64,000 nucleotides of DNA, from assembly GCA_028554795.2 (NCBI GenBank), contig JAPYKE020000036.1, forward strand, positions 332,382-396,381, given 5' to 3'. Both the position numbers and the translations under genes were made by a program. Every line of letters begins with the position of its first letter. The stretch's first letter is position 1. The DNA is from Sinohyriopsis cumingii. Taxonomy: Eukaryota; Mollusca; Bivalvia; Unionida; Unionidae. This document shows, piece by piece, positions 51,645 to 64,000 of the stretch. The notes under the pieces were generated by a model. It did not search any database. It was not told where the DNA came from and was given only the letters and a program-made list of their open reading frames with translations.

Positions 51645-54600
51645 CTGGAATTAGCAAAATCGAATTATATCTACACGCCCCTTGATTGTATGGATGACAC
51701 TGTAGCATTACTTTCCGAAGAGTTCTAATTGAATTTACATGTCAGTTGCTTGTTACGACATGGTACAATGAATATTAACCAATGGAGCAATACTGCATAC
51801 AATTTGAAAGATGTTACTTTGCTTTAGTTTCTTTGTAAAATATTGAAATTAAGTTTGTATTCAATCTAAAAAGGCTGAAAATTACATTTAGCCTAAGACA
51901 CAAACAGCACGAGTTGATGTTTATGCTTTCACATTAGCTATTGTGATAATGAAATACTATATCTTACTGTTGCACATGGGATGAAAGAGTGTTAATATAC
52001 AGTAATGTCTCCTCCTTTAAGGATAAAGGTCTTATAAGCAGTAATCCGCTTTCCCGCGCATTCGATGTTAATTATCTTAAGCCAGTAGCATTTTCACCAT
52101 ATAGGATACATTCCAAACGTGTTCCACATGTATAACGAAGTACTTTACTGATCGGTTAATAACCACTTTTATGCAAAGTTTCTACATTGAATTGTATCTG
52201 ATCCACATTGGAGAATTTGAAAGCTACACTACCGATGTGTCATACATTGAAATGTTACAATGAACCTTTAATGGTGGTTATTGCTCGTTCCACTCCAGGC
52301 TGAACAGAAACCATAACTCAGAAATAAATGTAGCTTATTCCTTGTGTGAAATCAGGCAGTACTGGCAAAGCAATAGAGAAACTTCATGCAAAAGTCATTG
52401 ACTGATACATAAAGCACTTAAGCGGTGATGCTGTCTGGGTGTGTGCTTTCGAGAATCTTGCCAAATTTGTACAAATTTATACACTTGGAGAACACTGATG
52501 CGTGAGAACTCCCACAAATTATTCAGAAATTAGTTAAAAGTCACGCATATAAAAATGTGCTCGGTGAAGTATGGAGATAGCAGTGAGTGATTTTGAGCCC
52601 ACAAATGGTGCTGAATATGAGCCAAGTGTACATGTTAACGGATGGATAAAAACAGATGACATGACAGTCAATCTCACTTTCAGCAGTATTTCGAAATTAC
52701 ATATAGAAAGGGCAGAACCACTGAAATTAATTTAAAATACAGACAATTTTTAAGTTGAAGGCAATTTTCATTTTTGTATCAATCAATTTAGCCCTGTTGA
52801 TCTAATAGTACAAAACCATATATCCACATCAGGGTTCAGATAAACTAAATAAATAAGGATGAAAACAAATTAAATCAAGCAGACTATGGCATTGATGGAC
52901 TAAAAATCTCAATACAGCATTACTGAACAGATGAGAAATCCGGCATAGTAGTCAGTTAACTACTGATTCAAGAAAGTAAGTTTATGTTTGTGACAAATCC
53001 TATTTTGGAGCAGATGTGTCCAAAAGATAATATGTGAGCTCTGGAAAATTGATTTTGTTGGTATTCATCCTCATTCCCATGCCCAGATTAGTTCTAGATG
53101 TAACTTTCAATGTAAGACGAAACAACATTATTTCTTCTGATTTAAAGAAAACATTATAATGTCTTCCATGTTTAAGAGAGACATGAAATTGGTAATAAGA
53201 TGTTTTCAGTGCCATCATGCAGTACAAAACAAAGGGCCTGGTGGCTAAAGCGAGTTAAATGGAACCACAATTAAATGGCCTAAAATGCTGAATAAAACTC
53301 ACTGTCAACCAGCAGGTACCCTGTATGACATTTTATATATCTTGCCATTGATAAGAATTGCATATAAATATATAATAAATATACGCCTAACTGTAATCTG
53401 CATACTGGAAATACACCCAGTATGTCAACATACACAAAAGGGAACCACCTACCTTCCAAACATGGAAAGACTATCAAGTGAACGTGCATCAAAATGTATA
53501 ATGTATCATACTGCAGACTGTATTGTGAATTGTATCGATACGTGTCACATGTGTATTGTTTCACCACTAGTATACAGATCACGTGTACTTTCTGACCCCA
53601 CGCAAATTGGGTGAAAAAAAAAACGGGTCCAAAAGATTAGGTTTTTCCCTCTGTATTTTGTAGTGTAACTAAAACGTCCAGATTATTTGGTATCATTGTA
53701 GAGCTACATCTGTCTACTTCTATAATACCACCCACTTTAGTGATCATACATGACCTTGATGCTACAGAGCTCAGCAGTAAGCTACTACCTCCTGCCACGT
53801 AAATGCGGTGCCAGGGGTTAACGAGCTAAACCACTGAATCTTGAAACAATCATTGATACTCTTACAACTTTTCCAGTTTTTGGAGATCAAATGCCTCCTT
53901 CTTCCAGTTAAATCTTGGAATGAGAACATAACCCCTCAGTTCCTCTCATCATGTTTGAACTGGGTAATACACAACAAATATTCTGATTTAGCACTAGAAT
54001 AAAGTCACCATATGAAGATTTCTGTTCATGAGAGAAGGTCAATACCTGAGAGCCATACCGTGACCATAAACCTGAGTGGTGAAACTATCAATAACATTGT
54101 AAACATTTATGAAAAAAACTCTAACAATGATAACTCTATGGACCAAATTACAATGTGATGCTGAATCTGCTGAATCATGCTCAGCACTTATTTATGTGGA
54201 AACCCAGAAAACCACACATAATGAACCATATTGTTATGGAATAAAGAGAGTATATGATGCTTCTAAATAATTTACCTACTGACAGCGCAGACAAACTTGA
54301 CAATTATATCATTTTTGAGATTTGAAATGCATTGTGGATGATAAGTGAAAAGATGTAATGTTAATTCAACAGGTATTAAACAGGTCACAAAGTTGTTGAT
54401 TTTGTATAGTGCGATAATATCTTACTGCAGATTGTATTACATTTTTATTTTAAATGTATGATACTGACTGTGCAGTTGTGATGTTGCACTTGAAGCATTA
54501 CTACCATCACTACATGTAGATGACATTCGACCCCCAGGTACAATATCAGGTTCAGTGACTGTTGTCTGGTGAATTTGCACTAAATCCAAATGCAAAGTCT

Positions 54601-56263
54601 GCAAAGTCTAACGATGATAATGCTGCACTGCTGACAGTATAGAAATTGTTTCCATTTTCTTTGTATTTATACACAGCAGTCAGTACTTCAAAGGTCATCA
54701 GTTTTCTCTGAAGTCTCAGGAAAACTATTGTATTGGTACATTTAAAGACCCAGAAGGATTAACCGTCGTTTAATTAATTGTAGCTGTTTTTGTTTGCGTC
54801 TTCAGAGGTCGGTTGCTTGTTGGTACAGTCCAGTAGCATGATTGAGTGTATCACAGCATACAGTACTCAGGCCAGATGTCAACATAAAGGGATTATGATG
54901 TAACAATGCACTGTAAAGATGGGTTTGTCAATACGAACAAAGGAATTGTTTATGTAACAGATAAATTCCAGTGCATTGTGCATCCAAGTCTGTGGCTTCC
55001 TTTCATGGTCCTTTTGAATGTCTCCACTCCAATTCCATGATTATATGTACAAATTAAAGAGCCAAAAAGGTTGCCGCCCAAAAAATTACCAGATGGTATA
55101 TTTTTCGCCAATAAGGAAAATTAATCGCACTATGTGACATTGCCATAGCCCAGGACGATCCCTGCTTTATGTTTGCTACGGCAACCCAAGTAAATCTATA
55201 ACTAATTTTTTTTTTGTCAGTACGATTAGTATTTGTTACTTATTAATGAACTTTAAGTGAATAAAATTATATTTTATAGGGAGAAAATTTCTGAATAATA
55301 ATTAAAGAAATATTGCATCATCGTAATAACTGAACTGTAGAGACATGTTTGAAAGTAACGTTTTAATTATCTAGGCCTAACAGTAATGAATTGAGGATAT
55401 GTGATATGTAGGCAAAAAGTAAGTGGCCATGTACACATTCAGAAGAATTATATTTGATGGAACAGTATACACTATATTTGATTTTTTTGTCGAAAAATAC
55501 TTTTTCACCGTTTTTTTCTATTTGGTTGCTATGGTAAACATGAACACAAATCAATTTCACCGACATCTAAGTGCTAGCAATCTGCATGCATATATGCATC
55601 ACTGTATATAATTTCACAGCAATCTGATTATAAATAATAGTTCTGAAGCTGTTATATGGATTTGGCCCAAAACGTCTGTATTGTTCTCAATCAATTCAGC
55701 ATTAAGAGATAGGGCGTTAGAAATAAATCTGCACTGGTTTTAAGGTCAAGCAAAACAACACAGCACTAATCCTCTCCATCAGCACTGAGATGTGTTATGG
55801 TTTTGAGAAATCACATGAGCTTTATTATACTTGAATTGGTATCTAAATACATTACAATATGCTTTAAAAGAATACAACATGAAGCTTAATATTATTCTAC
55901 ATGACTTTGTATCTCTTTAGCCTTGCTAGACATTATTTTACAAAATGAAATACACAAAGTGAACAAACATAATTTAATTCACATTAACTAAAATTACTGC
56001 TATATGATTAACTGTTATTTTGTTATTTTCTCCCTGCCCCAACATGTATACATGTACTGATGGAAGTTTTGGTCATTCTTGCTATACCATAGTTCACTAT
56101 ATAACGTGGTTCATTCAATTCATTAAAATTTCAATAATTTCTGCAAAAAAATGGTTCAGTGTATACGAAGCTCAATAGTTATGGATTTCAACTACCACAC
56201 TGACATTATAAAGAGGGAGAGCTGAATATGAACTTTTCTAAAGACATGAAGTGTTGTTCTTAC

Positions 56264-56333
56264 CCTGTTCTGTTTAATCCACTCGTGTATGAACTTTATG
56301 CTGGACTCAAACTCCTTATACTGCTTCAACTTT
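56264..56333 (-). CDS. Exon B, copy 10 (Asn22 form)
   Basis: Returns to Asn22 as in copies 1-3, although most of this unit belongs to the diverged group. Confidence 0.48.
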
Positions 56334-56402
56334 CTGATGAGAAGAAAATTTCAGGTATTTAAACTTCCTTCGTTGTGATAGAGAAAAGAAACAGCTATCT
56401 CA

Positions 56403-56653
56403 TTTTTTTTGTGCCACTGGTATCTTTACTACATAATCGAATTTATATGCTGCAGAATTGTATTCCTTTTATTTTTGTTCGGTGTTTTACAGCACAGCAG
56501 TACAATTTATTTTATGCCAATACAATTGGAGTAAAGTTTCTTACCCATGAACACACCATGGTAGCTGATCTGGGCTGATCCTATGGCAAGATTTGAACTC
56601 ACACTATTGTTATGGGTCACAAGTCCATCATGCTAATGTCTAAGCCAACATGG
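56403..56653 (-). mobile_element. tRNA-derived SINE, copy 10
   Basis: Tail of 8 A. Confidence 0.68.
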
Positions 56654-57035
56654 AATTTAACTTCATTTGTCACCTTATATGAAATACTGCAGGACGCAAC
56701 TTGGATATTTTATAAGTGTGCAGAATTATGAACTTTAGAAGACAAGTAAATCAGCCAGACACTATCAACCTTGGACTGAATTAGCTTGTAATTGGAATTA
56801 TTTCAGCTTTACAAATGTCTTATAATACCTGTACATTTGTGACAAGTAGTACTGGAAATAATGTTAAGATATGTAATAAATGGGCAAATCAACTTGTAAA
56901 GTTCAAGAAATTTAAACAATTGAACATACTGAACAATGCCACTATTTTAAAGTACCAGTCCAAAACTAATATTGATACGATAAATAAAAATTGACAAAAC
57001 TGCACATTATGAATACTGAATGTTATTCATTCTGC

Positions 57036-57359
57036 TTACTCCCAAAGTTGTTGGATATAACCGTCCTTCTCATTTTTCCTGTCTTTGAGTATCCCCATTA
57101 ACGCATCAACTTTCATCTGAACTTCCTGCCTCCCTGCCTGCTGCACTGCATTAAACAATATCAGCTCTTTGATCTGAGCTGCATGTTTTATTTCTGTGAC
57201 CTGGCTTGTACTTTTTGGATCTACAATCTCACCTGCAGTTTTTGTGTCTGCTATCTGACCTTCACTTTTTGTGCCTGCAATCTGGCTTGCACTTTCTGTT
57301 TCTGCGATCTGACCCACGGTTTTTGTGTCTGCTTTACCTTCACACAGGACAATATCAGT
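57036..57359 (-). CDS. Exon A, copy 11
   Basis: Intact and identical in protein to the reference copy. Confidence 0.52.
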   Translation of the reverse strand, partial: TDIVLCEGKADTKTVGQIAETESASQIAGTKSEGQIADTKTAGEIVDPKSTSQVTEIKHAAQIKELILFNAVQQAGRQEVQMKVDALMGILKDRKNEKDGYIQQLWE

Positions 57360-60300
57360 CTGGAATTAGCAAAATCGAATTATATCTACACGCCCCTTGA
57401 TTGTATGGATGACACTGTAGCATTACTTTCCGAAGAGTTCTAATTGAATTTACATGTCAGTTGCTTGTTACGACATGGTACAATGAATGTTAACCAATGG
57501 AGCAATACTGCATACAATTTGAAAGATGTTACTTTGCTTTAGTTTCTTTGTAAAATATTGAAATTAAGTTTGTATTCAATCTAAAAAGGCTGAAAATTAC
57601 ATTTAGCCTAAGACACAAACAGCACGAGTTGATGTTTATGCTTTCACATTAGCTATTGTGATAATGAAATACTATATATTACTGTTGCACATGGGATGAA
57701 AGAGTGTTAATATACAGTAATGTCTCCTCCTTTAAGGATAAAGGTCTTATAAGCAGTAATCCGCTTTCCCGCGCATTCGATGTTAATTATCTTAAGCCAG
57801 TAGCATTTTCACCATATAGGATACATTCCAAACGTGTTCCACATGTATAACGAAGTACTTTACTGATCGGTTAATAACCACTTTTATGCAAAGTTTCTAC
57901 ATTGAATTGTATCTGATCCACATTGGAGAATTTGAAAGCTACACTACCGATGTGTCATACATTGAAATGTTACAATGAACCTTTAATGGTGGTTATTGCT
58001 CGTTCCACTCCAGGCTGAACAGAAACCATAACTCAGAAATAAATGTAGCTTATTCCTTGTGTGAAATCAGGCAGTACTGGCAAAGCAATAGAGAAACTTC
58101 ATGCAAAAGTCATTGACTGATACATAAAGCACTTAAGCGGTGATGCTGTCTGGGTGTGTGCTTTCGAGAATCTTGCCAAATTTGTACAAATTTATACACT
58201 TGGAGAACACTGATGCGTGAGAACTCCCACAAATTATTCAGAAATTAGTTAAAAGTCACGCATATAAAAATGTGCTCGGTGAAGTATGGAGATAGCAGTG
58301 AGTGATTTTGAGCCCACAAATGGTGCTGAATATGAGCCAAGTGTACATGTTAACGGATGGATAAAAACAGATGACATGACAGTCAATCTCGCTTTCAGCA
58401 GTATTTCGAAATTACATATAGAAAGGGCAGAACCACTGAAATTAATTTAAAATACAGACAAGTTTTAAGTTGAAGGCAATTTTCATTTTTGTATCAATCA
58501 ATTTAGCCCTGTTGATCTAATAGTACAAAACCATATATCCACATCAGGGTTCAGATGAACTAAATGAATAAGGATGAAAACAAAATTAAATCAAGCAGAC
58601 TATGGCATTGATGGACTAAAAATCCCAATACAGCATTACCGAACAGGTGAGAAATCCGGCATAGTAGTCAGTTAACTACTGATTCAAGAAAGTAAGTTTA
58701 TGTTTGTGACAAATCCTATTTTGGAGCAGATGTGTCCAAAAGATAATATGTGAGCTCTGGAAAATTGATTTTGTTGGTATTCATCCTCATTCCCATGCCC
58801 AGATTAGTTCTAGATATAACTTTCAATGTAAGACGAAACAACATTATTTCTTCTGATTTAAAGAAAACATTATAATGTCTTCCATGTTTAAGAGAGACAT
58901 GAAATTGGTAATAAGATGTTTTCAGTGCCATCATGCAGTACAAAACAAAGGGCCTGGTGGCTAAAGCGAGTTAAATGGAGCCACAATTAAATGGCCTAAA
59001 ATGCTGAATAAAACTCACTGTCAACCAGCAGGTACCCTGTATGACATTTTATATATCTTGCCATTGATAAGAATTGCATATAAATATATAATAAATATAC
59101 GCCTAACTGTAATCTGCATACTGGAAATACACCCAGTATGTCAACATACACAAAAGGGAACCACCTACCTTCCAAACATGGAAAGACTATCAAGTGAACG
59201 TGCATCAAAATGTATAATGTATCATACTGCAGACTGTATTGTGAATTGTATCGATACGTGTCACATGTGTATTGTTTCACCACTAGTATACAGATCACGT
59301 GTACTTTCTGACCCCACGCAAATTGGGTGAAAAAAAAAACGGGTCCAAAAGATTAGGTTTTTCCCTCTGTATTTTGTAGTGTAACTAAAACGTCCAGATT
59401 ATTTGGTATCATTGTAGAGCTACATCTGTCTACTTCTATAATACCACCCACTTTAGTGATCATACATGACCTTGATGCTACAGAGCTCAGCAGTAAGCTA
59501 CTACCTCCTGCCACGTAAATGCGGTGCCAGGGGTTAACGAGCTAAACCACTGAATCTTGAAACAATCATTGATACTCTTACAACTTTTCCAGTTTTTGGA
59601 GATCAAATGCCTCCTTCTTCCAGTTAAATCTTGGAATGAGAACATAACCCCTCAGTTCCTCTCATCATGTTTGAACTGGGTAATACACAACAAATATTCT
59701 GATTTAGCACTAGAATAAAGTCACCATATGAAGATTTCTGTTCATGAGAGAAGGTCAATACCTGAGAGCCATACCGTGACCATAAACCTGAGTGGTGAAA
59801 CTATCAATAACATTGTAAACATTTATGAAAAAAACTCTAACAATGATAACTCTATGGACCAAATTACAATGTGATGCTGAATCTGCTGAATCATGCTCAG
59901 CACTTATTTATGTGGAAACCCAGAAAACCACACATAATGAACCATATTGTTATGGAATAAAGAGAGTATATGATGCTTCTAAATAATTTACCTACTGACA
60001 GCGCAGACAGACTTGACAATTATATCATTTTTGAGATTTGAAATGCATTGTGGATGATAAGTGTAAAGATGTAATGTTAATTCAACAGGTATTAAACAGG
60101 TCACAAAGTTGTTGATTTTGTATAGTGCGATAATATCTTACTGCAGATTGTATTACATTTTTATTTTAAATGTATGATACTGACTGTGCAGTTGTGATGT
60201 TGCACTTGAAGCATTACTACCATCACTACATGTAGATGACATTCGACCCCCAGGTACAATATCAGGTTCAGTGACTGTTGTCTGGTGAATTTGCACTAAA

Positions 60301-61979
60301 TCCAAATGCAAAGTCTGCAAAGTCTAACGATGATAATGCTGCACTGCTGACAGTATAGAAATTGTTTCCATTTTCTTTGTATTTATACACAGCAGTCAGT
60401 ACTTCAAAGGTCATCAGTTTTCTCTGAAGTCTCAGGAAAACTATTGTATTGGTACATTTAAAGACCCAGAAGGATTAACCGTCGTTTAATTAATTGTAGC
60501 TGTTTTTGTTTGCGTCTTCAGAGGTCGGTTGCTTGTTGGTACAGTCCAGTAGCATGATTGAGTGTATCACAGCATACAGTACTCAGGCCAGATGTCAACA
60601 TAAAGGGATTATGATGTAACAATGCACTGTAAAGATGGGTTTGTCAATACGAACAAAGGAATTGTTTATGTAACAGATAAATTCCAGTGCATTGTGCATC
60701 CAAGTCTGTGGCTTCCTTTCATGGTCCTTTTGAATGTCTCCACTCCAATTCCATGATTATATGTACAAATTAAAGAGCCAAAAAGGTTGCCGCCCAAAAA
60801 ATTACCAGATGGTATATTTTTCGCCAATAAGGAAAATTAATCGCACTATGTGACATTGCCATAGCCCAGGACGATCCCTGCTTTATGTTTGCTACGGCAA
60901 CCCAAGTAAATCTATAACTAATTTTTTTTTTGTCAGTACGATTAGTATTTGTTACTTATTAATGAACTTTAAGTGAATAAAATTATATTTTATAGGGAGA
61001 AAATTTCTGAATAATAATTAAAGAAATATTGCATCATCGTAATAACTGAACTGTAGAGACATGTTTGAAAGTAACGTTTTAATTATCTAGGCCTAACAGT
61101 AATGAATTGAGGATATGTGATATGTAGGCAAAAAGTAAGTGGCCATGTACACATTCAGAAGAATTATATTTGATGGAACAGTATACACTATATTTGATTT
61201 TTTTGTCGAAAAATACTTTTTCACCGTTTTTCTCTATTTGGTTGCTATGGTAAACATGAACACAAATCAATTTCACCGACATCTAAGTGCTAGCAATCTG
61301 CATGCATATATGCATCACTGTATATAATTTCACAGCAATCTGATTATAAATAATAGTTCTGAAGCTGTTATATGGATTTGGCCCAAAACGTCTGTATTGT
61401 TCTCAATCAATTCAGCATTAAGAGATAGGGCGTTAGAAATAAATCTGCACTGGTTTTAAGGTCAAGCAAAACAACACAGCACTAATCCTCTCCATCAGCA
61501 CTGAGATGTGTTATGGTTTTGAGAAATCACATGAGCTTTATTATACTTGAATTGGTATCTAAATACATTACAATATGCTTTAAAAGAATACAACATGAAG
61601 CTTAATATTATTCTACATGACTTTGTATCTCTTTAGCCTTGCTAGACATTATTTTACAAAATGAAATACACAAAGTGAACAAACATAATTTAATTCACAT
61701 TAACTAAAATTACTGCTATATGATTAACTGTTATTTTGTTATTTTCTCCCTGCCCCAACATGTATACATGTACTGATGGAAGTTTTGGTCATTCTTGCTA
61801 TACCATAGTTCACTATATAACGTGGTTCATTCAATTCATTAAAATTTCAATAATTTCTGCAAAAAAATGGTTCAGTGTATACGAAGCTCAATAGTTATGG
61901 ATTTCAACTACCACACTGACATTATAAAGAGGGAGAGCTGAATATGAACTTTTCTAAAGACATGAAGTGTTGTTCTTAC

Positions 61980-62049
61980 CCTGTTCTGTTTAATCCACTC
62001 GTGTATGAACTTTATGCTGGACTCAAACTCCTTATACTGCTTCAACTTT
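61980..62049 (-). CDS. Exon B, copy 11 (Asn22 form)
   Basis: Asn22. It would pair with exon A at 57036-57359. Confidence 0.48.
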
Positions 62050-62118
62050 CTGATGAGAAGAAAATTTCAGGTATTTAAACTTCCTTCGTTGTGATAGAGA
62101 AAAGAAACAGCTATCTCA

Positions 62119-62369
62119 TTTTTTTTGTGCCACTGGTATCTTTACTACATAATCGAATTTATATGCTGCAGAATTGTATTCCTTTTATTTTTGTTCGGTG
62201 TTTTACAGCACAGCAGTACAATTTATTTTATGCCAATACAATTGGAGTAAAGTTTCTTACCCATGAACACACCATGGTAGCTGATCTGGGCTGATCCTAT
62301 GGCAAGATTTGAACTCACACTATTGTTATGGGTCACAAGTCCATCATGCTAATGTCTAAGCCAACATGG
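62119..62369 (-). mobile_element. tRNA-derived SINE, copy 11
   Basis: Tail of 8 A. Confidence 0.68.
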
Positions 62370-62751
62370 AATTTAACTTCATTTGTCACCTTATATGAAA
62401 TACTGCAGGACGCAACTTGGATATTTTATAAGTGTGCAGAATTATGAACTTTAGAAGACAAGTAAATCAGCCAGACACTATCAACCTTGGACTGAATTAG
62501 CTTGTAATTGGAATTATTTCAGCTTTACAAATGTCTTATAATACCTGTACATTTGTGACAAGTAGTACTGGAAATAATGTTAAGATATGTAATAAATGGG
62601 CAAATCAACTTGTAAAGTTCAAGAAATTTAAACAATTGAACATACTGAACAATGCCACTATTTTAAAGTACCAGTCCAAAACTAATATTGATACGATAAA
62701 TAAAAATTGACAAAACTGCACATTATGAATACTGAATGTTATTCATTCTGC

Positions 62752-63075
62752 TTACTCCCAAAGTTGTTGGATATAACCGTCCTTCTCATTTTTCCTGTCT
62801 TTGAGTATCCCCATTAACGCATCAACTTTCATCTGAACTTCCTGCCTCCCTGCCTGCTGCACTGCATTAAACAATATCAGCTCTTTGATCTGAGCTGCAT
62901 GTTTTATTTCTGTGACCTGGCTTGTACTTTTTGGATCTACAATCTCACCTGCAGTTTTTGTGTCTGCTATCTGACCTTCACTTTTTGTGCCTGCAATCTG
63001 GCTTGCACTTTCTGTTTCTGCGATCTGACCCACGGTTTTTGTGTCTGCTTTACCTTCACACAGGACAATATCAGT
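62752..63075 (-). CDS. Exon A, copy 12
   Basis: Intact. The last complete exon in the window; the exon B that would precede it lies beyond the right edge. Confidence 0.52.
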   Translation of the reverse strand, partial: TDIVLCEGKADTKTVGQIAETESASQIAGTKSEGQIADTKTAGEIVDPKSTSQVTEIKHAAQIKELILFNAVQQAGRQEVQMKVDALMGILKDRKNEKDGYIQQLWE

Positions 63076-64000
63076 CTGGAATTAGCAAAATCGAATTATA
63101 TCTACACGCCCCTTGATTGTATGGATGACACTGTAGCATTACTTTCCGAAGAGTTCTAATTGAATTTACATGTCAGTTGCTTGTTACGACATGGTACAAT
63201 GAATGTTAACCAATGGAGCAATACTGCATACAATTTGAAAGATGTTACTTTGCTTTAGTTTCTTTGTAAAATATTGAAATTAAGTTTGTATTCAATCTAA
63301 AAAGGCTGAAAATTACATTTAGCCTAAGACACAAACAGCACGAGTTGATGTTTATGCTTTCACATTAGCTATTGTGATAATGAAATACTATATATTACTG
63401 TTGCACATGGGATGAAAGAGTGTTAATATACAGTAATGTCTCCTCCTTTAAGGATAAAGGTCTTATAAGCAGTAATCCGCTTTCCCGCGCATTCGATGTT
63501 AATTATCTTAAGCCAGTAGCATTTTCACCATATAGGATACATTCCAAACGTGTTCCACATGTATAACGAAGTACTTTACTGATCGGTTAATAACCACTTT
63601 TATGCAAAGTTTCTACATTGAATTGTATCTGATCCACATTGGAGAATTTGAAAGCTACACTACCGATGTGTCATACATTGAAATGTTACAATGAACCTTT
63701 AATGGTGGTTATTGCTCGTTCCACTCCAGGCTGAACAGAAACCATAACTCAGAAATAAATGTAGCTTATTCCTTGTGTGAAATCAGGCAGTACTGGCAAA
63801 GCAATAGAGAAACTTCATGCAAAAGTCATTGACTGATACATAAAGCACTTAAGCGGTGATGCTGTCTGGGTGTGTGCTTTCGAGAATCTTGCCAAATTTG
63901 TACAAATTTATACACTTGGAGAACACTGATGCGTGAGAACTCCCACAAATTATTCAGAAATTAGTTAAAAGTCACGCATATAAAAATGTGCTCGGTGAAG
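62885..64000. repeat. Array unit, copy 12 (cut by window end)
   Basis: The first 1,116 bases of a further unit, with no sign of divergence or of the array ending. Confidence 0.93.

Larger units (their letters stand above)
51454..57168. repeat. Array unit, copy 10
   Basis: Combines the 1350-1480 block of copies 7 and 8 with the 4211-4700 block of copies 8 and 11. Past the site equivalent to 4816 it returns to the bases found in copies 1-3. Confidence 0.95.
57169..62884. repeat. Array unit, copy 11
   Basis: Like copy 10 in its second half (including CATACTGAAC near 62641), but like copy 9 near 1400 of the unit. A private change lies at about 58815. Confidence 0.95.
1..64000. repeat. Macrosatellite-like tandem array, about 5.72-kb unit, 11 full copies plus a partial one
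   Basis: The same 5.7-kb sequence recurs head to tail with no spacer. Copy starts in a common phase are 1, 5716, 11431, 17146, 22862, 28579, 34300, 40018, 45736, 51454, 57169 and 62885. Unit lengths are 5715, 5715, 5715, 5716, 5717, 5721, 5718, 5718, 5718, 5715 and 5716. All length differences trace to an A-run (2162 in copy 1), a T-run (3753), the SINE tail (4950), a one-base insertion in copy 6 and one-base deletions near 1414 and 4694. The array runs off both window edges. It is not a ribosomal, histone or 5S cluster, since none of those sequences was recognised. By size and one-gene-fragment-per-unit design it is comparable with macrosatellites such as D4Z4, but no homology is implied. 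Confidence 0.97.

Noticed and set aside
1..64000. CRISPR array, bacterial operon, rDNA or histone cluster
   Set aside because: The period is 5.7 kb with no short direct repeats and spacers, there is no prokaryotic gene layout, and no rRNA or histone sequence was recognised.
1..64000. Simple assembly duplication of one unit
   Set aside because: Copies carry private and shared substitutions in a structured mosaic, which a mechanical duplication would not create; collapse or expansion of copy number still cannot be excluded.

Overview
The whole window is one tandem array. A unit of about 5.72 kb repeats head to tail from the first base to the last: eleven complete copies (5,715 to 5,721 bp) and a twelfth cut off at 1,116 bp. 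Neither edge leaves the array, so its true length and flanks are unknown. The DNA is AT-rich, has no long open frames, operons or ribosome binding sites, and carries a tRNA-derived SINE and spliced-exon signals. It is therefore eukaryotic and almost certainly animal. The SINE body and the frequent TACATGTA-type words remind me of marine invertebrates (mollusc, lancelet, echinoderm or hemichordate-like genomes), but this is only an impression.

Layout of one unit (copy 1 numbering; the phase is set by the window edge, not by biology): 1-191, 3' part of minus-strand exon A; 192-2161, AT-rich spacer with one 54-residue frame at 1118-1282; 2162-2170, variable A-run; 2309-2380, possible old tRNA-SINE relic on the minus strand; 2385-2872, broken plus-strand frames with weak resemblance to a transposase C-terminus; 2984-3145, a possible extra minus-strand terminal exon; 3146-4810, spacer with a variable T-run and two 14-bp palindromes; 4811-4880, minus-strand exon B; 4950-5200, minus-strand SINE with A-tail; 5201-5582, spacer; 5583 onward, exon A of the next copy.

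The best-supported gene content is on the minus strand. Exon B (70 nt) has a strong acceptor and donor around a 23-codon amphipathic helix. Exon A (324 nt) starts at an acceptor-like AG, codes 107 residues and ends in TAA. It carries a 27-bp minisatellite that reads as 9-residue repeats, then a coiled-coil-like tail. B ends and A begins in phase 0, so B could splice to A of the same unit across about 4.6 kb. No convincing first exon was found, so the gene model is incomplete and its function unknown.

Copies 1-3 are nearly identical and copies 7-11 are more diverged. Diagnostic variants form a mosaic: some separate copies 1-6 from 7-11, others mark 4-9, others mark 7, 8 and 10 or 8, 10 and 11. 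This is what unequal exchange and gene conversion produce. Every difference in unit length is explained by three homopolymer runs and a few single-base indels. Exon A is almost unchanged in all copies, with one base change seen (40045, Thr to Lys).
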